64,000 nt of DNA from a candidate division WOR-3 bacterium (GCA_013177935.1 JABLXZ010000002.1:479484-543483), one strand, 5' to 3'. Counted from the first letter of the stretch, positions 19,650 through 28,188 are shown. The notes: generated by a model from the sequence alone, not told the origin. Numbers and translations: made by a program.

Positions 19650-20218
19650 GAAGAGTTGGTATACTGATTCTCCTGGCAGCGGTTGTTGTTGTCGGCGGGA
19701 TACTGCTTTTGCGTAAGCCGAAGGCTTCAGCGGCTAAAAGGTCGAAGAGCAAGACAGCGCAAACCGACTCAACAGCGGAAGGACAAATGGCTACGACTGC
19801 GGCGCGGGGAGCAAAAGGTAAAACGGTTGGCCGGTTAAAAGCCAAAACCAAAGAGGAGCGGCTGGCAGAAAAGAAGCGGTTGCGGGAGGAAGAAAAAAAG
19901 AAGCGTCGGGAGTTGAAGCGGCGGGAGCGGGAGCGGCGCCGGATGCTAAAATATGCGCGCGCAAAGCGGAGCACGAGAAAATCGAGCCGGAAGGGAACTT
20001 ACTATGTGGTAAAAGCGGTGGTATCGCTGGGTAATGAAAGTTACGCTTTAATTGATAGCCGGCGGGTAAAGGTCGGTGATGTGGTGATGGGGCGCCGGAT
20101 TGTAGACATTCAACCTGACCGGATTGAGATTGAGGCTTTTGGACGAAGGACGATAGTCCGGGTGGGTGAAAGCATTTTACCCACTTCTTATTTTACGGAG
20201 CGAAAGAAAAGGATTTAA
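19646..20218 (+). CDS. PilP/GspC-like protein with highly basic linker
   Basis: A 190-residue protein. The GTG start overlaps the stop of the PilO gene (GTGA). An N-terminal membrane helix (VGILILLAAVVVVGGILLL) is followed by a very basic, low-complexity linker of about 80 residues (KEERLAEKKRLREEEKKKRR and on). A small C-terminal beta domain holds YALIDSRRVKVGDVVMGRRI and VDIQPDRIEIEAFGRRTIV, the pattern of the PilP/GspC HR domain that docks to the secretin. A shorter relative follows immediately. The basic linker might contact envelope polymers; that is speculation. Confidence 0.65.
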   Translation: MRRVGILILLAAVVVVGGILLLRKPKASAAKRSKSKTAQTDSTAEGQMATTAARGAKGKTVGRLKAKTKEERLAEKKRLREEEKKKRRELKRRERERRRMLKYARAKRSTRKSSRKGTYYVVKAVVSLGNESYALIDSRRVKVGDVVMGRRIVDIQPDRIEIEAFGRRTIVRVGESILPTSYFTERKKRI

Positions 20219-20234
20219 ACAGGAAAGGAGCACC

Positions 20235-20720
20235 TTGAGAGAGAAATTTTTAGCAATTTTAGCAATCGCGGTTGTTGCCCTGGGTGGTTACACCTTTCTC
20301 TTTAGAACAAAGGGTGCCGGTCCGAAGATTGCAGATGGGATGGCTTACACCGAAATTGCTAAAGGGGTGACGGCCGAGGTGTCGCGCTCAATGCAATCGG
20401 AAACTGATGCACCCGCAGCTCAAAAGGTGACAGCACCACCGGGCGCTCCGCAAGGAATGCCGGGAATTGATGCCCCGGCCGAAGTAGAGGTGGTTTGGGG
20501 CAGTGACCCGTTCGTGCGCGACTGGGTTTTGAGTACTGAGGTTGCCAATCTAAATCTGCAGGCAATTACGGTTACCGCCACTGGTGCGAGCGCTTTAATC
20601 AACGACCAGATTCTGCAAGTCGGGGATGAAATCAGTGGTAAAAAAGTGGTTGATATCAAAGAGGACCAGGTAACCCTGGAGCAGGGTGGCCGAACATTTA
20701 CTTTGACACTGGGGGAGTAA
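20235..20720 (+). CDS. PilP/GspC-like protein, second copy
   Basis: A 161-residue protein starting with TTG at 20235, four bases after AAAGGAG. An in-frame ATG at 20166 lies inside the preceding gene and lacks a ribosome binding site. N-terminal membrane helix FLAILAIAVVALGGYTFLF, a Pro/Ala-rich linker, WGSDPFVRDWVL, then the PilP-type core INDQILQVGDEISGKKVVDI and VTLEQGGRTFTLTL. The core closely parallels that of the upstream gene (VGDxxxGxxxVDIxxDxxxxxxxGR), so the two probably arose by duplication. It sits directly before the secretin, as pilP does in standard pil operons. Confidence 0.72.
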   Translation: MREKFLAILAIAVVALGGYTFLFRTKGAGPKIADGMAYTEIAKGVTAEVSRSMQSETDAPAAQKVTAPPGAPQGMPGIDAPAEVEVVWGSDPFVRDWVLSTEVANLNLQAITVTATGASALINDQILQVGDEISGKKVVDIKEDQVTLEQGGRTFTLTLGE

Positions 20721-20723
20721 CTT

Positions 20724-22325
20724 ATGAAAAATAAAACAACAGTGTTGGTTGCGGCGTTTTTTGTCTGTCTGGGCATACTTGCCGCCCAGGAACAGGTTGT
20801 CGTAAAAGATGTTGCGGTAGAAAAGTTAATTGAGGGTGTTCGGGTGACCGTTGCCTGTAACCAGACGCCCAACATCAGTTCCTATGTTTCTCAGGAGCCA
20901 CCGGCGGTGATTGTGGATGTTATGGATGCAACCTCCAGGATAACGCAAGAACGGATTACATCTCGTTTCTACCCGGTAAGTGCGGTTACGGTTAAACCAA
21001 GCGATGCGACGAATGGTGTTCGGATTACCGTATTCTTACGCGATATGGTCAGGCACCGGATTACCAATGAAGGTGGTGTGGTGACGATTGACCTCGGTAC
21101 GACACCAGTGACACCGGTACCCGAGATTAAAAGTGAAGACCCGTTCAGTGGCAAACCACCACTGACGCTTCTCGTTCAGGATGCCGAAATTGCGAGCGTG
21201 GTGCGAATGATTGCCCGGCAGTTTGACCTTAATGTGCTGATTACCCAGGATGTTAAATCGGTGGTGAGCGTACGGCTGAACGAGGTACCATTGCGCACCG
21301 GTTTTGAGGCGCTCTTGAAGGCGGCAGGGTGTAATATGGTGGAAGATAAGAGCGGGGTGATTATTGTTAAGCCGCTGAAGAAGACGATGTATGGCGAGAT
21401 GGAAACAAGGGTATTTCAGCTTGACTATCTGGAAGCCAGTGACGCTAAAAATGCAATTACCAAGGCGCTCTCCGAGAACGGAACGGTTGAGGTTGGATTC
21501 CGGCGGGTAGGAACCAAGGCAGCAGGCGGTGAAGAGCGGAGTGCGATACTGGTTGTGACCGATGTGCCCGAGGCTCTTGACAACATCGCGCAGATTATTG
21601 CCGAACTGGACCGGCCGATGCCCCAGATTGCGATTGAGGCGAAGTTCATCGAGACAACCTATTCCGGCGAAGACCGTTATGGTATTGACTGGAGGCCCAT
21701 CGCATCCTTTTCTACCGAGGTGCCCAAAATTGGTGAAGAGGTGTCATTCCCGGTTATCGTTAAAGAGATGCTTTTGGGCAAGATATCTTTTGCCCAGTTT
21801 AGCGCCTCGTTTGAATTACTTATGTCCCGCGGCAAATCACGGGTTCTTGCCAACCCGCGCACCGTGACACTGGATAACCAGACCGCGCTGGTTAGTATGG
21901 GCGTTGACGTTCCGGTGCGGGAGATTCATAAAGACCCGAATACCGGAGAAATTACCTACACCTGGCGCACACGGTCGATACCCATTAAAATGGAAGTTAC
22001 GCCCCATGTGACTTCAGATGGTATGATTACGATGCGCATAAAACCCAGCGTTGAGGCGATAACCGGTTGGGTTGGGTCGGCTGATGACCGGCAACCGATT
22101 GTTGCGAAACGCGAAGCCGAGACCCAGGTGAAAGTTGCCGAAGATGAAGTGGTGGTGATTGGTGGTCTGGTCAAAGATGAGGAGACAAGAAATGTCGGCA
22201 AGATTCCGCTCCTTGGCGACATTCCTATAATCGGGCATCTGTTCAAGAAGACATCGGTGGAAAGAACCAAGAGCGACCTGATGATTTTCATCATCCCGCA
22301 CATCCTAACGCCCGAAAATGGATAG
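20724..22325 (+). CDS. pilQ: Secretin PilQ-like outer-membrane channel
   Basis: A 533-residue protein with a signal peptide (TTVLVAAFFVCLGILAAQ). Domains in order: AMIN-like peptidoglycan-binding region (about 25-125), secretin/TonB short N-terminal domain (LTLLVQDAEIASVVRMIARQ), NolW-type N1 domain (METRVFQLDYLEASDAKNAI, AILVVTDVPEALDNI), then the secretin core from about 300 with VLANPRTVTLDNQTALVSMG and the terminal IPLLGDIPIIGHLFKKTSVE. It should form the oligomeric gate for pilus or pseudopilus passage. It is shorter than typical PilQ, carrying one AMIN domain. Confidence 0.93.
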   Translation: MKNKTTVLVAAFFVCLGILAAQEQVVVKDVAVEKLIEGVRVTVACNQTPNISSYVSQEPPAVIVDVMDATSRITQERITSRFYPVSAVTVKPSDATNGVRITVFLRDMVRHRITNEGGVVTIDLGTTPVTPVPEIKSEDPFSGKPPLTLLVQDAEIASVVRMIARQFDLNVLITQDVKSVVSVRLNEVPLRTGFEALLKAAGCNMVEDKSGVIIVKPLKKTMYGEMETRVFQLDYLEASDAKNAITKALSENGTVEVGFRRVGTKAAGGEERSAILVVTDVPEALDNIAQIIAELDRPMPQIAIEAKFIETTYSGEDRYGIDWRPIASFSTEVPKIGEEVSFPVIVKEMLLGKISFAQFSASFELLMSRGKSRVLANPRTVTLDNQTALVSMGVDVPVREIHKDPNTGEITYTWRTRSIPIKMEVTPHVTSDGMITMRIKPSVEAITGWVGSADDRQPIVAKREAETQVKVAEDEVVVIGGLVKDEETRNVGKIPLLGDIPIIGHLFKKTSVERTKSDLMIFIIPHILTPENG

Positions 22326-22369
22326 GAAATGAGGTAGGAAACGCAGGCGGTTTTGCCCTCTGCTGATGA

Positions 22370-23506
22370 ATGAATATCGACGAACTCCTTCGGTATGCGG
22401 CGAAGTACGGCGCATCTGACCTTCACATTACTGCGGGCAATCCGCCGATAATCAGGGTCAACGGCAGACTCAAAAAAATTCCCGGACCAGCACTGACGGC
22501 AGAGGATGCCCAGATGCTGGTCTACTCTATTTTATCGGACGAACAGCGTGAGGCGGTCCAGCGCAAACGGGAACTGGACCTTTCTTATACTTGGGGTGAA
22601 GCTTCCCAGCACTTAGCCCCGGAGGCGGTAACCCTTGATTACATCAGTCCGGAGCGGGTCCGGGCGCGGGTGAATGTGTTTCTTGATTTAGGTGGGGTTG
22701 GGGCAGCATTTCGCATCATTCCGGCAAAAATCCGCACCCTCGAAGAGCTACCGGCGCCGCCTTCGGTGGCGGAGCTGACCCGGAGCCATTCCGGGCTGGT
22801 TCTGGTAACCGGTCCTACGGGCTGTGGTAAGTCGACCACGCTGGCAAGTATGATTGACCTGATTGACCAGGAAAGGGCGGTGCGGATAATTACGATTGAA
22901 GACCCGATTGAGTACATCTTTCAGCCGCGGAACTGCCTTATCAGCCAGCGTGAGATTGGTACCCATTCGCGGTCATTTGCCGCGGCGCTGCGTGCCTGTC
23001 TGCGGGAAGACCCGGATGTGATTCTCGTCGGCGAGATGCGGGACCTGGAAACGATCAGTCTGGCGCTCACCGCTGCGGAAACGGGCCATTTAGTACTCTC
23101 TACGCTTCACACCAACAGTGTTGCTGAAACCGTGGACCGGGTGATTGATGTTTTTCCCGCGGACCAGCAGGAATATGTGCGGCAGATTTTTGCCAATGTG
23201 ATTCGCGGTATCATCTCCCAGACTTTGTTGCCCCGGAAAGATGGTAGAGGACGGGTAGCCGCGATGGAGGTTCTGGTTGCAACGCCGGCGGTGAAAAACC
23301 TTATCCGGGAGGCGAAGACCCACCAGATACCGTCCTTGGTGCAAACCGGCTCACAGTACGGTATGCAGACAATGGACCAGTGTTTAGAGTCGCTGGTGGC
23401 GAACGGACTTATTGCTTCGGAAGTTGCCTACGCGAGAGCCACCGACAAAAAACTGTTTACCCCTCCTGCCAGTCCTGTTTCGCCGCCCGGTCCAAAAGGT
23501 CAGTGA
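22370..23506 (+). CDS. pilT: PilT-family retraction ATPase
   Basis: A 378-residue secretion ATPase. N-terminal PAS-like domain (GASDLHITAGNPPIIRVNG), Walker A GPTGCGKSTT near residue 149, Asp box and Walker B (EDPDVILVGEMRDLET), and the PilT-type AIRNLIRE-like motif as ATPAVKNLIREAKTHQIPSL, which marks PilT rather than PilB. Odd points: an insert of about 20 residues (GEASQHLAPEAVTLDYISPE, near 75-95) between the LDLSY and RVRARVNV strands, and a proline-rich tail PASPVSPPGPKG. Its stop overlaps the GTG start of the peptidase. A second PilT is at 35913-37022. Confidence 0.92.
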   Translation: MNIDELLRYAAKYGASDLHITAGNPPIIRVNGRLKKIPGPALTAEDAQMLVYSILSDEQREAVQRKRELDLSYTWGEASQHLAPEAVTLDYISPERVRARVNVFLDLGGVGAAFRIIPAKIRTLEELPAPPSVAELTRSHSGLVLVTGPTGCGKSTTLASMIDLIDQERAVRIITIEDPIEYIFQPRNCLISQREIGTHSRSFAAALRACLREDPDVILVGEMRDLETISLALTAAETGHLVLSTLHTNSVAETVDRVIDVFPADQQEYVRQIFANVIRGIISQTLLPRKDGRGRVAAMEVLVATPAVKNLIREAKTHQIPSLVQTGSQYGMQTMDQCLESLVANGLIASEVAYARATDKKLFTPPASPVSPPGPKGQ

Positions 23507-24300
23507 CCTATTTATTAGCGCTGATTCTCGGGCTGGTTTTCGGCAGTTTTTTTAATGTCTGCATCTGGCGCATACCACGCGGTGAATCAATCAATTATCC
23601 ACCTTCGCACTGTCCGCGTTGTGGTAAACGCATCCGGTTTTACGACAACATACCGATTCTCAGTTTTTTGATTCTCCGGGGGCGCTGCCGGGACTGTGGC
23701 CAACCAATTTCGATTCGCTATCCGCTGATTGAACTGTTAACCGGACTTTTTTTCCTTTTTACAGTTATCCGATTTGGATTTCACTGGGCGGTCTTACGTC
23801 CCCTTATTCTGGTCGGCTTTCTCATCGTTCTCGCGGGCATTGATATTGACCATAAGATTCTGCCCTTTCGGCTGTCGCTCGCCGGTCTGATTCTGGGGTT
23901 AATTACGGCAATTTTCCCGGTATTTCAGTCTGGCATTGCGAAGGCGATCTGGGGTGGGTTAATCGGTGCGATGTTTGTCCTTTTTGGCTGGGCGCTCTGG
24001 CGGTTTGTACTGGCAAAGCCGTTTCAGAGTCTTGGGGTAAAAAGGAGAGAAGGAATGGGCTGGGGTGATTTGCCTTTTGCCGCAATGATTGGTGTGTTTG
24101 TTGGACCAAAAGGTATGGCAGTGGCACTGGCGATAGCGGTGGTGAGCGGTGTAATCGCCGGCATTGTTAGCCGCATCTCAGGCAGAACAAAGGCTGGTGC
24201 AGAAGTGCCGTTTGGGCCATTTTTAGCCCTGGGCGGTTTGGTAGGATTGTACTGGGGTGAGATGCTGTTTAACCTTTACCTGCGGGCGATGGGCATATAA
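23503..24300 (+). CDS. pilD: Prepilin peptidase / N-methyltransferase
   Basis: A 265-residue polytopic protein; GTG start at 23503 overlaps the pilT stop. The N-terminal methyltransferase domain has FGSFFNVCIWRIPRGESINY and two zinc CxxC pairs (CPRCG, CRDCG). The aspartyl protease residues are the Asp in GIDIDHKILP near residue 110 and the Asp in GMGWGDLPFA near 185, the A24 family signature. It cleaves the pseudopilin leaders before Phe and methylates the new N-terminus in the inner membrane. It closes the pilus gene group and is followed by a strong terminator. Confidence 0.95.
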   Translation: MTYLLALILGLVFGSFFNVCIWRIPRGESINYPPSHCPRCGKRIRFYDNIPILSFLILRGRCRDCGQPISIRYPLIELLTGLFFLFTVIRFGFHWAVLRPLILVGFLIVLAGIDIDHKILPFRLSLAGLILGLITAIFPVFQSGIAKAIWGGLIGAMFVLFGWALWRFVLAKPFQSLGVKRREGMGWGDLPFAAMIGVFVGPKGMAVALAIAVVSGVIAGIVSRISGRTKAGAEVPFGPFLALGGLVGLYWGEMLFNLYLRAMGI

Positions 24301-24321
24301 CAGTTAATAGTGAATTAATAA

Positions 24322-24360
24322 AGCCGGGGAGGTGAACTGCTGCCTCCCCGGCTGTTTTTA
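24322..24360 (+). terminator. Strong terminator at end of pilus cluster
   Basis: AGCCGGGGAGG (24322-24332), a 10-base loop, CCTCCCCGGCT (24343-24353), then GTTTTTA. It separates the pilus cluster from the convergent OmpA-family gene. On the other strand the stem is followed by TTTATT, so it may act in both directions. Confidence 0.92.
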
Positions 24361-24373
24361 TTCTTTAGCCAAG

Positions 24374-26308
24374 CTACTGGCGGATGACAAACTCAACACG
24401 GCGGTTGAGCTGTCTGCCTTCGTCGGTGTCGTTGGAGGCGATAGGTCGGGATTCACCATACCCTTTCGCGGTCAGTCGTTTCGGGTCAATACCACCGTAC
24501 TGCACCAGGAAGTTCATCACTGAGTAGGCGCGCTTCTCAGAGAGAATCTGGTTTGCCTTATCCGAGCCGATGTTGTCGGTGTGTCCCTGAATTTCCACGA
24601 GGATGTCCGGGTTATCCTTCATAATCTGGGCGGCTTCCATCAGTGCCGGATACGATTCGGTGCGCAGTGTCGCCTTGCCAAACTCAAAGTAGACACCCTT
24701 CAGGGTCAGGACCATACCCTTGGCGACCAGTTCAAAGGTCCGGGTGGTGGTTTCGCCTTTGTTTATTGCAAAACTGCTGGTTTGAGGCAGATAGCCCGGA
24801 ACTTCCACCTTTACCTCATAGGAGCCAACAGGCAGTTCCATCTGATATTCGCCGGTTGTTGCATCGGTCGTAAATGAGGGCCGTTCACCCTGCGTGAATG
24901 AGATGGTGGCGGTCAATGGTGCACCGGTCTGTTTGTCCACAACCTTGACTTTGAACACACCTTTCATTTCCAGTGAGGAGAGGGCAATGTTCAGTTTGGT
25001 AACACCGCCATCTTCAACTTCGACCGCCCGTTCCTCCGGGAAGTAGCCCTCTTTTTCTACCCGGACTACAACCAGCCCGGCCGGTACATTGTCGGAACGG
25101 AAAAATCCGGTTGTCGGGTTTGATGTTACCGGTGGAACGGTGGTGGCGACAAATGAGACGGTTGCCTCAAGCGGTTTGCCGTTGTAAGCGTCCGACACCC
25201 TGCCGGCAACGGTGCCATAAGGCACAAGCGGCTTCAGTTTGAAGGTGTATGTGGCATAGCCCTTATCCGGGATGACAAGGGGAACCGCTTCCGGAATGTA
25301 GCCTTCTTTTGACGCTTCAACTACGACCACACCCGCGGGTAGCTTCTCCAAAAAGAAGGTGCCATTTTCCGGGTCGGTTTTAAGTGTTGGCAGCCGGCGT
25401 TTGATGAATCGGACCTTTGCCTCAAGTGGCATACCAGAACGGGCGTCCTCAACTTTGCCGACCAGCCTGCCCCAGGGCTTTTCCGGCGGCTTGGGAAATG
25501 GCGAGACAAAACTGATTCCGAAAATACCTTCGTAATCAGGAACCGCATCGGTTAAACCCAGTTCAATACCGCCGTTCAGGTGCAAAACGCCCATCTTAAT
25601 CCGGACACCAGGTGTGATTCGGGCACGCGGTGTGTAATCCTTGCCCAGGAGTGCGGAAAATCCGGCGCTGGCGTCCGCTTCTGATGTTGCCTCAACAAAC
25701 AGGTCAATGGCGTTGCTCGCCATTTCAATGCCGATGCCGGCAAAGTTCTCCTTTTCGCCCGTCAGGGTCTGGCCATAGTTAAACATCAGCGTGGGCAGAG
25801 TTTTGTGCAGCTCCCAGAAGCGTAACGAGAGCAGTGCGCGCCAGGAGTTTTTATCGGATGCGAGCCGGTCAAGGAATCCGTCGGTTTCCTTAAAGTTGTA
25901 GGTGCTCTTGGGCATTACCCAGGTACCGAGCGCGGCGACCTTAACCACCGGCAGGTACGGGAATGACAGTTTCGCACCGAGAATCTGGCCCTGCCAGTCG
26001 TAGAAAAGGGCGTTGGGGTTGGTGCGGAAGTCAACAACACCGACCAGAGAACCGAACAGTTCGCAGAACGGGAAGGGCGCATAGTTCATTTCCATCCCAT
26101 AGAGCGGTCCCCGGTACAGGGTGACATTTTCTCCAAGGTTGGCGCGGCTGAACATCCAGCGGGTGGCAAAAACCAGGGCGCCATCCTCTTCAACCCGGGC
26201 GTCCTGCACACGGAAAAGACCACGACCACCACCGAGCGCGGGGTCAGCATACAAACCGGTGAGGAAAACTGTTACAATCAGGAGTAGTGACAGGACAACC
26301 TTTTTCAT
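24374..26308 (-). CDS. OmpA-family outer-membrane protein with three beta-sandwich repeats
   Basis: A 644-residue protein. Signal peptide at 1-21 (VVLSLLLIVTVFLTGLYA). Residues about 25-275 look like an outer-membrane beta-barrel. Three similar carboxypeptidase-regulatory/PEGA-like repeats follow: GRLVGKVEDARSGMPLEAKV, GTVAGRVSDAYNGKPLEATV, and FKVKVVDKQTGAPLTATISF, each with a PAG or PVG ... VEASKEGY-type ending. The C-terminal OmpA domain has GVYFEFGKATLRTESYPAL, VEIQGHTDNIG and RRVEFVIRQ, which bind peptidoglycan. The layout suggests a barrel tethered to the wall with a periplasmic spacer. A strong promoter and AGGAGG suggest abundance. Confidence 0.87.
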   Translation of the reverse strand: MKKVVLSLLLIVTVFLTGLYADPALGGGRGLFRVQDARVEEDGALVFATRWMFSRANLGENVTLYRGPLYGMEMNYAPFPFCELFGSLVGVVDFRTNPNALFYDWQGQILGAKLSFPYLPVVKVAALGTWVMPKSTYNFKETDGFLDRLASDKNSWRALLSLRFWELHKTLPTLMFNYGQTLTGEKENFAGIGIEMASNAIDLFVEATSEADASAGFSALLGKDYTPRARITPGVRIKMGVLHLNGGIELGLTDAVPDYEGIFGISFVSPFPKPPEKPWGRLVGKVEDARSGMPLEAKVRFIKRRLPTLKTDPENGTFFLEKLPAGVVVVEASKEGYIPEAVPLVIPDKGYATYTFKLKPLVPYGTVAGRVSDAYNGKPLEATVSFVATTVPPVTSNPTTGFFRSDNVPAGLVVVRVEKEGYFPEERAVEVEDGGVTKLNIALSSLEMKGVFKVKVVDKQTGAPLTATISFTQGERPSFTTDATTGEYQMELPVGSYEVKVEVPGYLPQTSSFAINKGETTTRTFELVAKGMVLTLKGVYFEFGKATLRTESYPALMEAAQIMKDNPDILVEIQGHTDNIGSDKANQILSEKRAYSVMNFLVQYGGIDPKRLTAKGYGESRPIASNDTDEGRQLNRRVEFVIRQ

Positions 26309-26389
26309 ATACTTCCTCCTCTATTTAGTGCTTATATTTTGCGGAGGAGTTCCTTTTTACCCCTCCGTTCCGTAAGTGTCATATACAAA

Positions 26390-26417
26390 ATAATATACAA
26401 TAATAATGCACTGTCAA
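26390..26417 (-). promoter_or_regulatory. Promoter of OmpA-family gene
   Basis: Minus strand TTGACA (26412-26417), 16-base spacer, TATTAT (26390-26395). A leader of about 75 bases ends in AGGAGGAAG before the ATG. It is divergent from the TVP38/DedA gene promoter, with the two -35 boxes 13 bases apart. Confidence 0.8.
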
Positions 26418-26430
26418 TTATTTCGTTTTC

Positions 26431-26458
26431 TTGACAATTAGATGGAATCTCCTATGGT
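26431..26458 (+). promoter_or_regulatory. Promoter of TVP38/DedA-type gene, nearly leaderless
   Basis: TTGACA (26431-26436), 16-base spacer, TATGGT (26453-26458). The ATG at 26470 has no Shine-Dalgarno, and the predicted leader is about 5 bases. Confidence 0.6.
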
Positions 26459-26469
26459 TAAGTGGACTT

Positions 26470-27189
26470 ATGAAAGAAACGCAAAAGAAAAACCGGCTGG
26501 TTTCTACGGTGCTAATTGGACTCTTGCTTATCGGGCTTATCACAGTTTTTTTATTTTTTGGACGCTATTTTGCAAGATACTTTCGCAGTCCCGAGGAGCT
26601 GCGGCTGTTAGTAAAAAACTGGGGGGTGTGGGCGCCCTTAGGCATTGTGATTCTACAACTGATTCAGATTGTGTTTGCGCCCCTGCCCGGGAATTTAATG
26701 GCGTTTGTCGGCGGGTATGCTTTAGGGTTCTGGCCCACAATTGTCTGGCTGATTGTTGGGGTGCTGGCGGGTTCTGCTGTTGCCTTTTCTATTGCGCGAT
26801 TTTCCGGTCGACATCTGTTGAAGATGTTTGTCCGCTCGGATGCTCTCGCAAGATTTGACTCCCTGATTGTGCGCCGGGGTGTTTTCTACATATTTTTATT
26901 GCTTTTAGTGCCCAATCCGCTTGGCGACTGGGTTTACTATCTGGCGGGTTTGACCAGAATTCCGCTGCTCTTTTTTCTTTTACTGGTTTTTATCGCCCGG
27001 CTTCCGAGTAACATCCTTGAGTGCTGGGTTGGTGCCCGTGCGGTTGGGTTCGGATTTCGAGAGTGGGCGATTTTAATACTCATCGCCCTGATATTTACCG
27101 CACTCTACCTTACAAACCAGAAACGGATTGAGAAACTTCTCCAGAGGCTGGCGGAAAAAGGTCACAATAAAAACGGGTCGGGAAGTTGA
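26470..27189 (+). CDS. TVP38/TMEM64 (DedA-like) membrane protein
   Basis: A 239-residue integral membrane protein of the SNARE-associated/VTT family. An N-terminal helix (VSTVLIGLLLIGLITVFLFF) is followed by the family core: FAPLPGNLMAFVGGYALGFW, the GSAVAFSIARFSGR segment, and LLLLVPNPLGDWVYYLAGL with the Pro-rich re-entrant loop. Relatives are lipid scramblases or transporters, but the substrate here is unknown. The start is placed at 26470: upstream in-frame start-like codons coincide with the -35 and -10 boxes of its own promoter. The C-terminus is basic and cytoplasmic. Confidence 0.8.
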   Translation: MKETQKKNRLVSTVLIGLLLIGLITVFLFFGRYFARYFRSPEELRLLVKNWGVWAPLGIVILQLIQIVFAPLPGNLMAFVGGYALGFWPTIVWLIVGVLAGSAVAFSIARFSGRHLLKMFVRSDALARFDSLIVRRGVFYIFLLLLVPNPLGDWVYYLAGLTRIPLLFFLLLVFIARLPSNILECWVGARAVGFGFREWAILILIALIFTALYLTNQKRIEKLLQRLAEKGHNKNGSGS

Positions 27190-27627
27190 TTTTTCTGCCT
27201 GATGAACCGATTTCCCTTCTATTGCTTTTACCCTGATTAACAGGCACTACCGCTGACACCGCTGAACTATAAAGGCTAATATGTTAGCGTGCCAGGAGTA
27301 AGTGGTTGTGCTAATGATAAGCCAGGGCTTCTGCATATAACTATCTGAGTTTACATCGGATAGGGTAGTGGATAGCGTTCAGCAGGTGAATCTTCAAGTA
27401 AATTGAGGAACGACTCCGGGAACCGCTCCCGGAGCGGTTTACCAAACGCCTACCGGTGGGGTAACAGGGGATATGGTGTAATGACAACAAGTTACTGATT
27501 TAGAGGCGGTTAACATTACAGAAGATGTCGGAATAGGGCCTACATAACTGTTAACGATAACGGTGTGCCCTAAACAATTTAACATATCTCTTATTATATG
27601 GTTAGACCGCAGAACACAACATTTCGC
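27190..27627. other. Non-coding region with overlapping inverted repeats
   Basis: About 440 bases with no credible gene. The notable structure is 27414-27439: CTCCGGG (27414-27420) can pair with CCCGGAG (27428-27434), while AACCGCTC (27421-27428) can instead pair with GAGCGGTT (27432-27439). The two hairpins exclude each other. Neither is followed by a T-tract. A smaller inverted repeat GCTAA-TAT-GTTAGC is near 27279. The rest could be a decayed gene, but I cannot show it. Confidence 0.35.
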
Positions 27628-27687
27628 TTGACAGGAGAGAGAGAGAGTTTATTATAATTTGCCCGCTGCCGGAAAAGATACCGGCAG
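27628..27687 (+). promoter_or_regulatory. Promoter and leader hairpin of secreted protein genes
   Basis: TTGACA (27628-27633), 16-base GA-repeat spacer, TATTAT (27650-27655), predicted start near 27662. The leader then forms CTGCCGG (27666-27672), loop AAAAGATA, CCGGCAG (27681-27687), and AAGGAG follows 4 bases later at 27691. A stem just ahead of the ribosome binding site could stabilise the message or control it. Confidence 0.65.
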
Positions 27688-27702
27688 TGAAAGGAGTATG
27701 AG

Positions 27703-28179
27703 ATGGCAGGTTTCAAGAGCCTTGTGATTGCGATTCTGGCAATCACAATAATGGGTGTGGGCAGCGCATTTGCAGATGATAACCAAGACCCAAACGGGCT
27801 GTGGCTCTATACAACATATCTCGGGCTTAATCCTGCAAACCGGTGCTCAGTTGTGGCATACATAAGAGATATTACGACAAGTGAACCGGCACAGCGCTAC
27901 ACAGTTGGCAACACTGGTCCAGGAGGCTTGACCGATTATCCGCCCTATTACAATCTGTGTATATTTAGACAGTCGGGTGGCTATTACATTCCCTGTGACT
28001 CAAGATACCGATGGCGTTTTTACGCTAAGCGTCAGGACCAACTTACACAGCAATGGTACTATAGTGACTGGAGTAAAGAGATGGAGTATTCACCACAACA
28101 TCCGTTCGACTCCGACGTCTTAAACATCCACCGGACATCACCACCGGACCCGATTCCGCCCTATTACACGCAAGAGTAA
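27703..28179 (+). CDS. Small secreted protein of unknown function
   Basis: A 158-residue protein. A signal peptide at 1-24 (SLVIAILAITIMGVGSAFA, cleavage before DDNQ) is followed by a soluble domain rich in Tyr, Trp and Pro (RWRFYAKRQDQLTQQWYYSD), with three cysteines and an extended Pro-rich end PDPIPPYYTQE. I recognise no family. It is preceded by a strong promoter, a leader hairpin and a good ribosome binding site, so expression may be high. The beta-propeller gene follows after 9 bases and probably shares the transcript. Confidence 0.6.
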   Translation: MAGFKSLVIAILAITIMGVGSAFADDNQDPNGLWLYTTYLGLNPANRCSVVAYIRDITTSEPAQRYTVGNTGPGGLTDYPPYYNLCIFRQSGGYYIPCDSRYRWRFYAKRQDQLTQQWYYSDWSKEMEYSPQHPFDSDVLNIHRTSPPDPIPPYYTQE

Positions 28180-28188
28180 AGAGAAGAT

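Noticed and set aside
26431..26469. N-terminal extension of the TVP38/DedA-type protein starting at TTG 26431
   Set aside because: The TTG is the first half of the TTGACA -35 box; the real start is ATG 26470.
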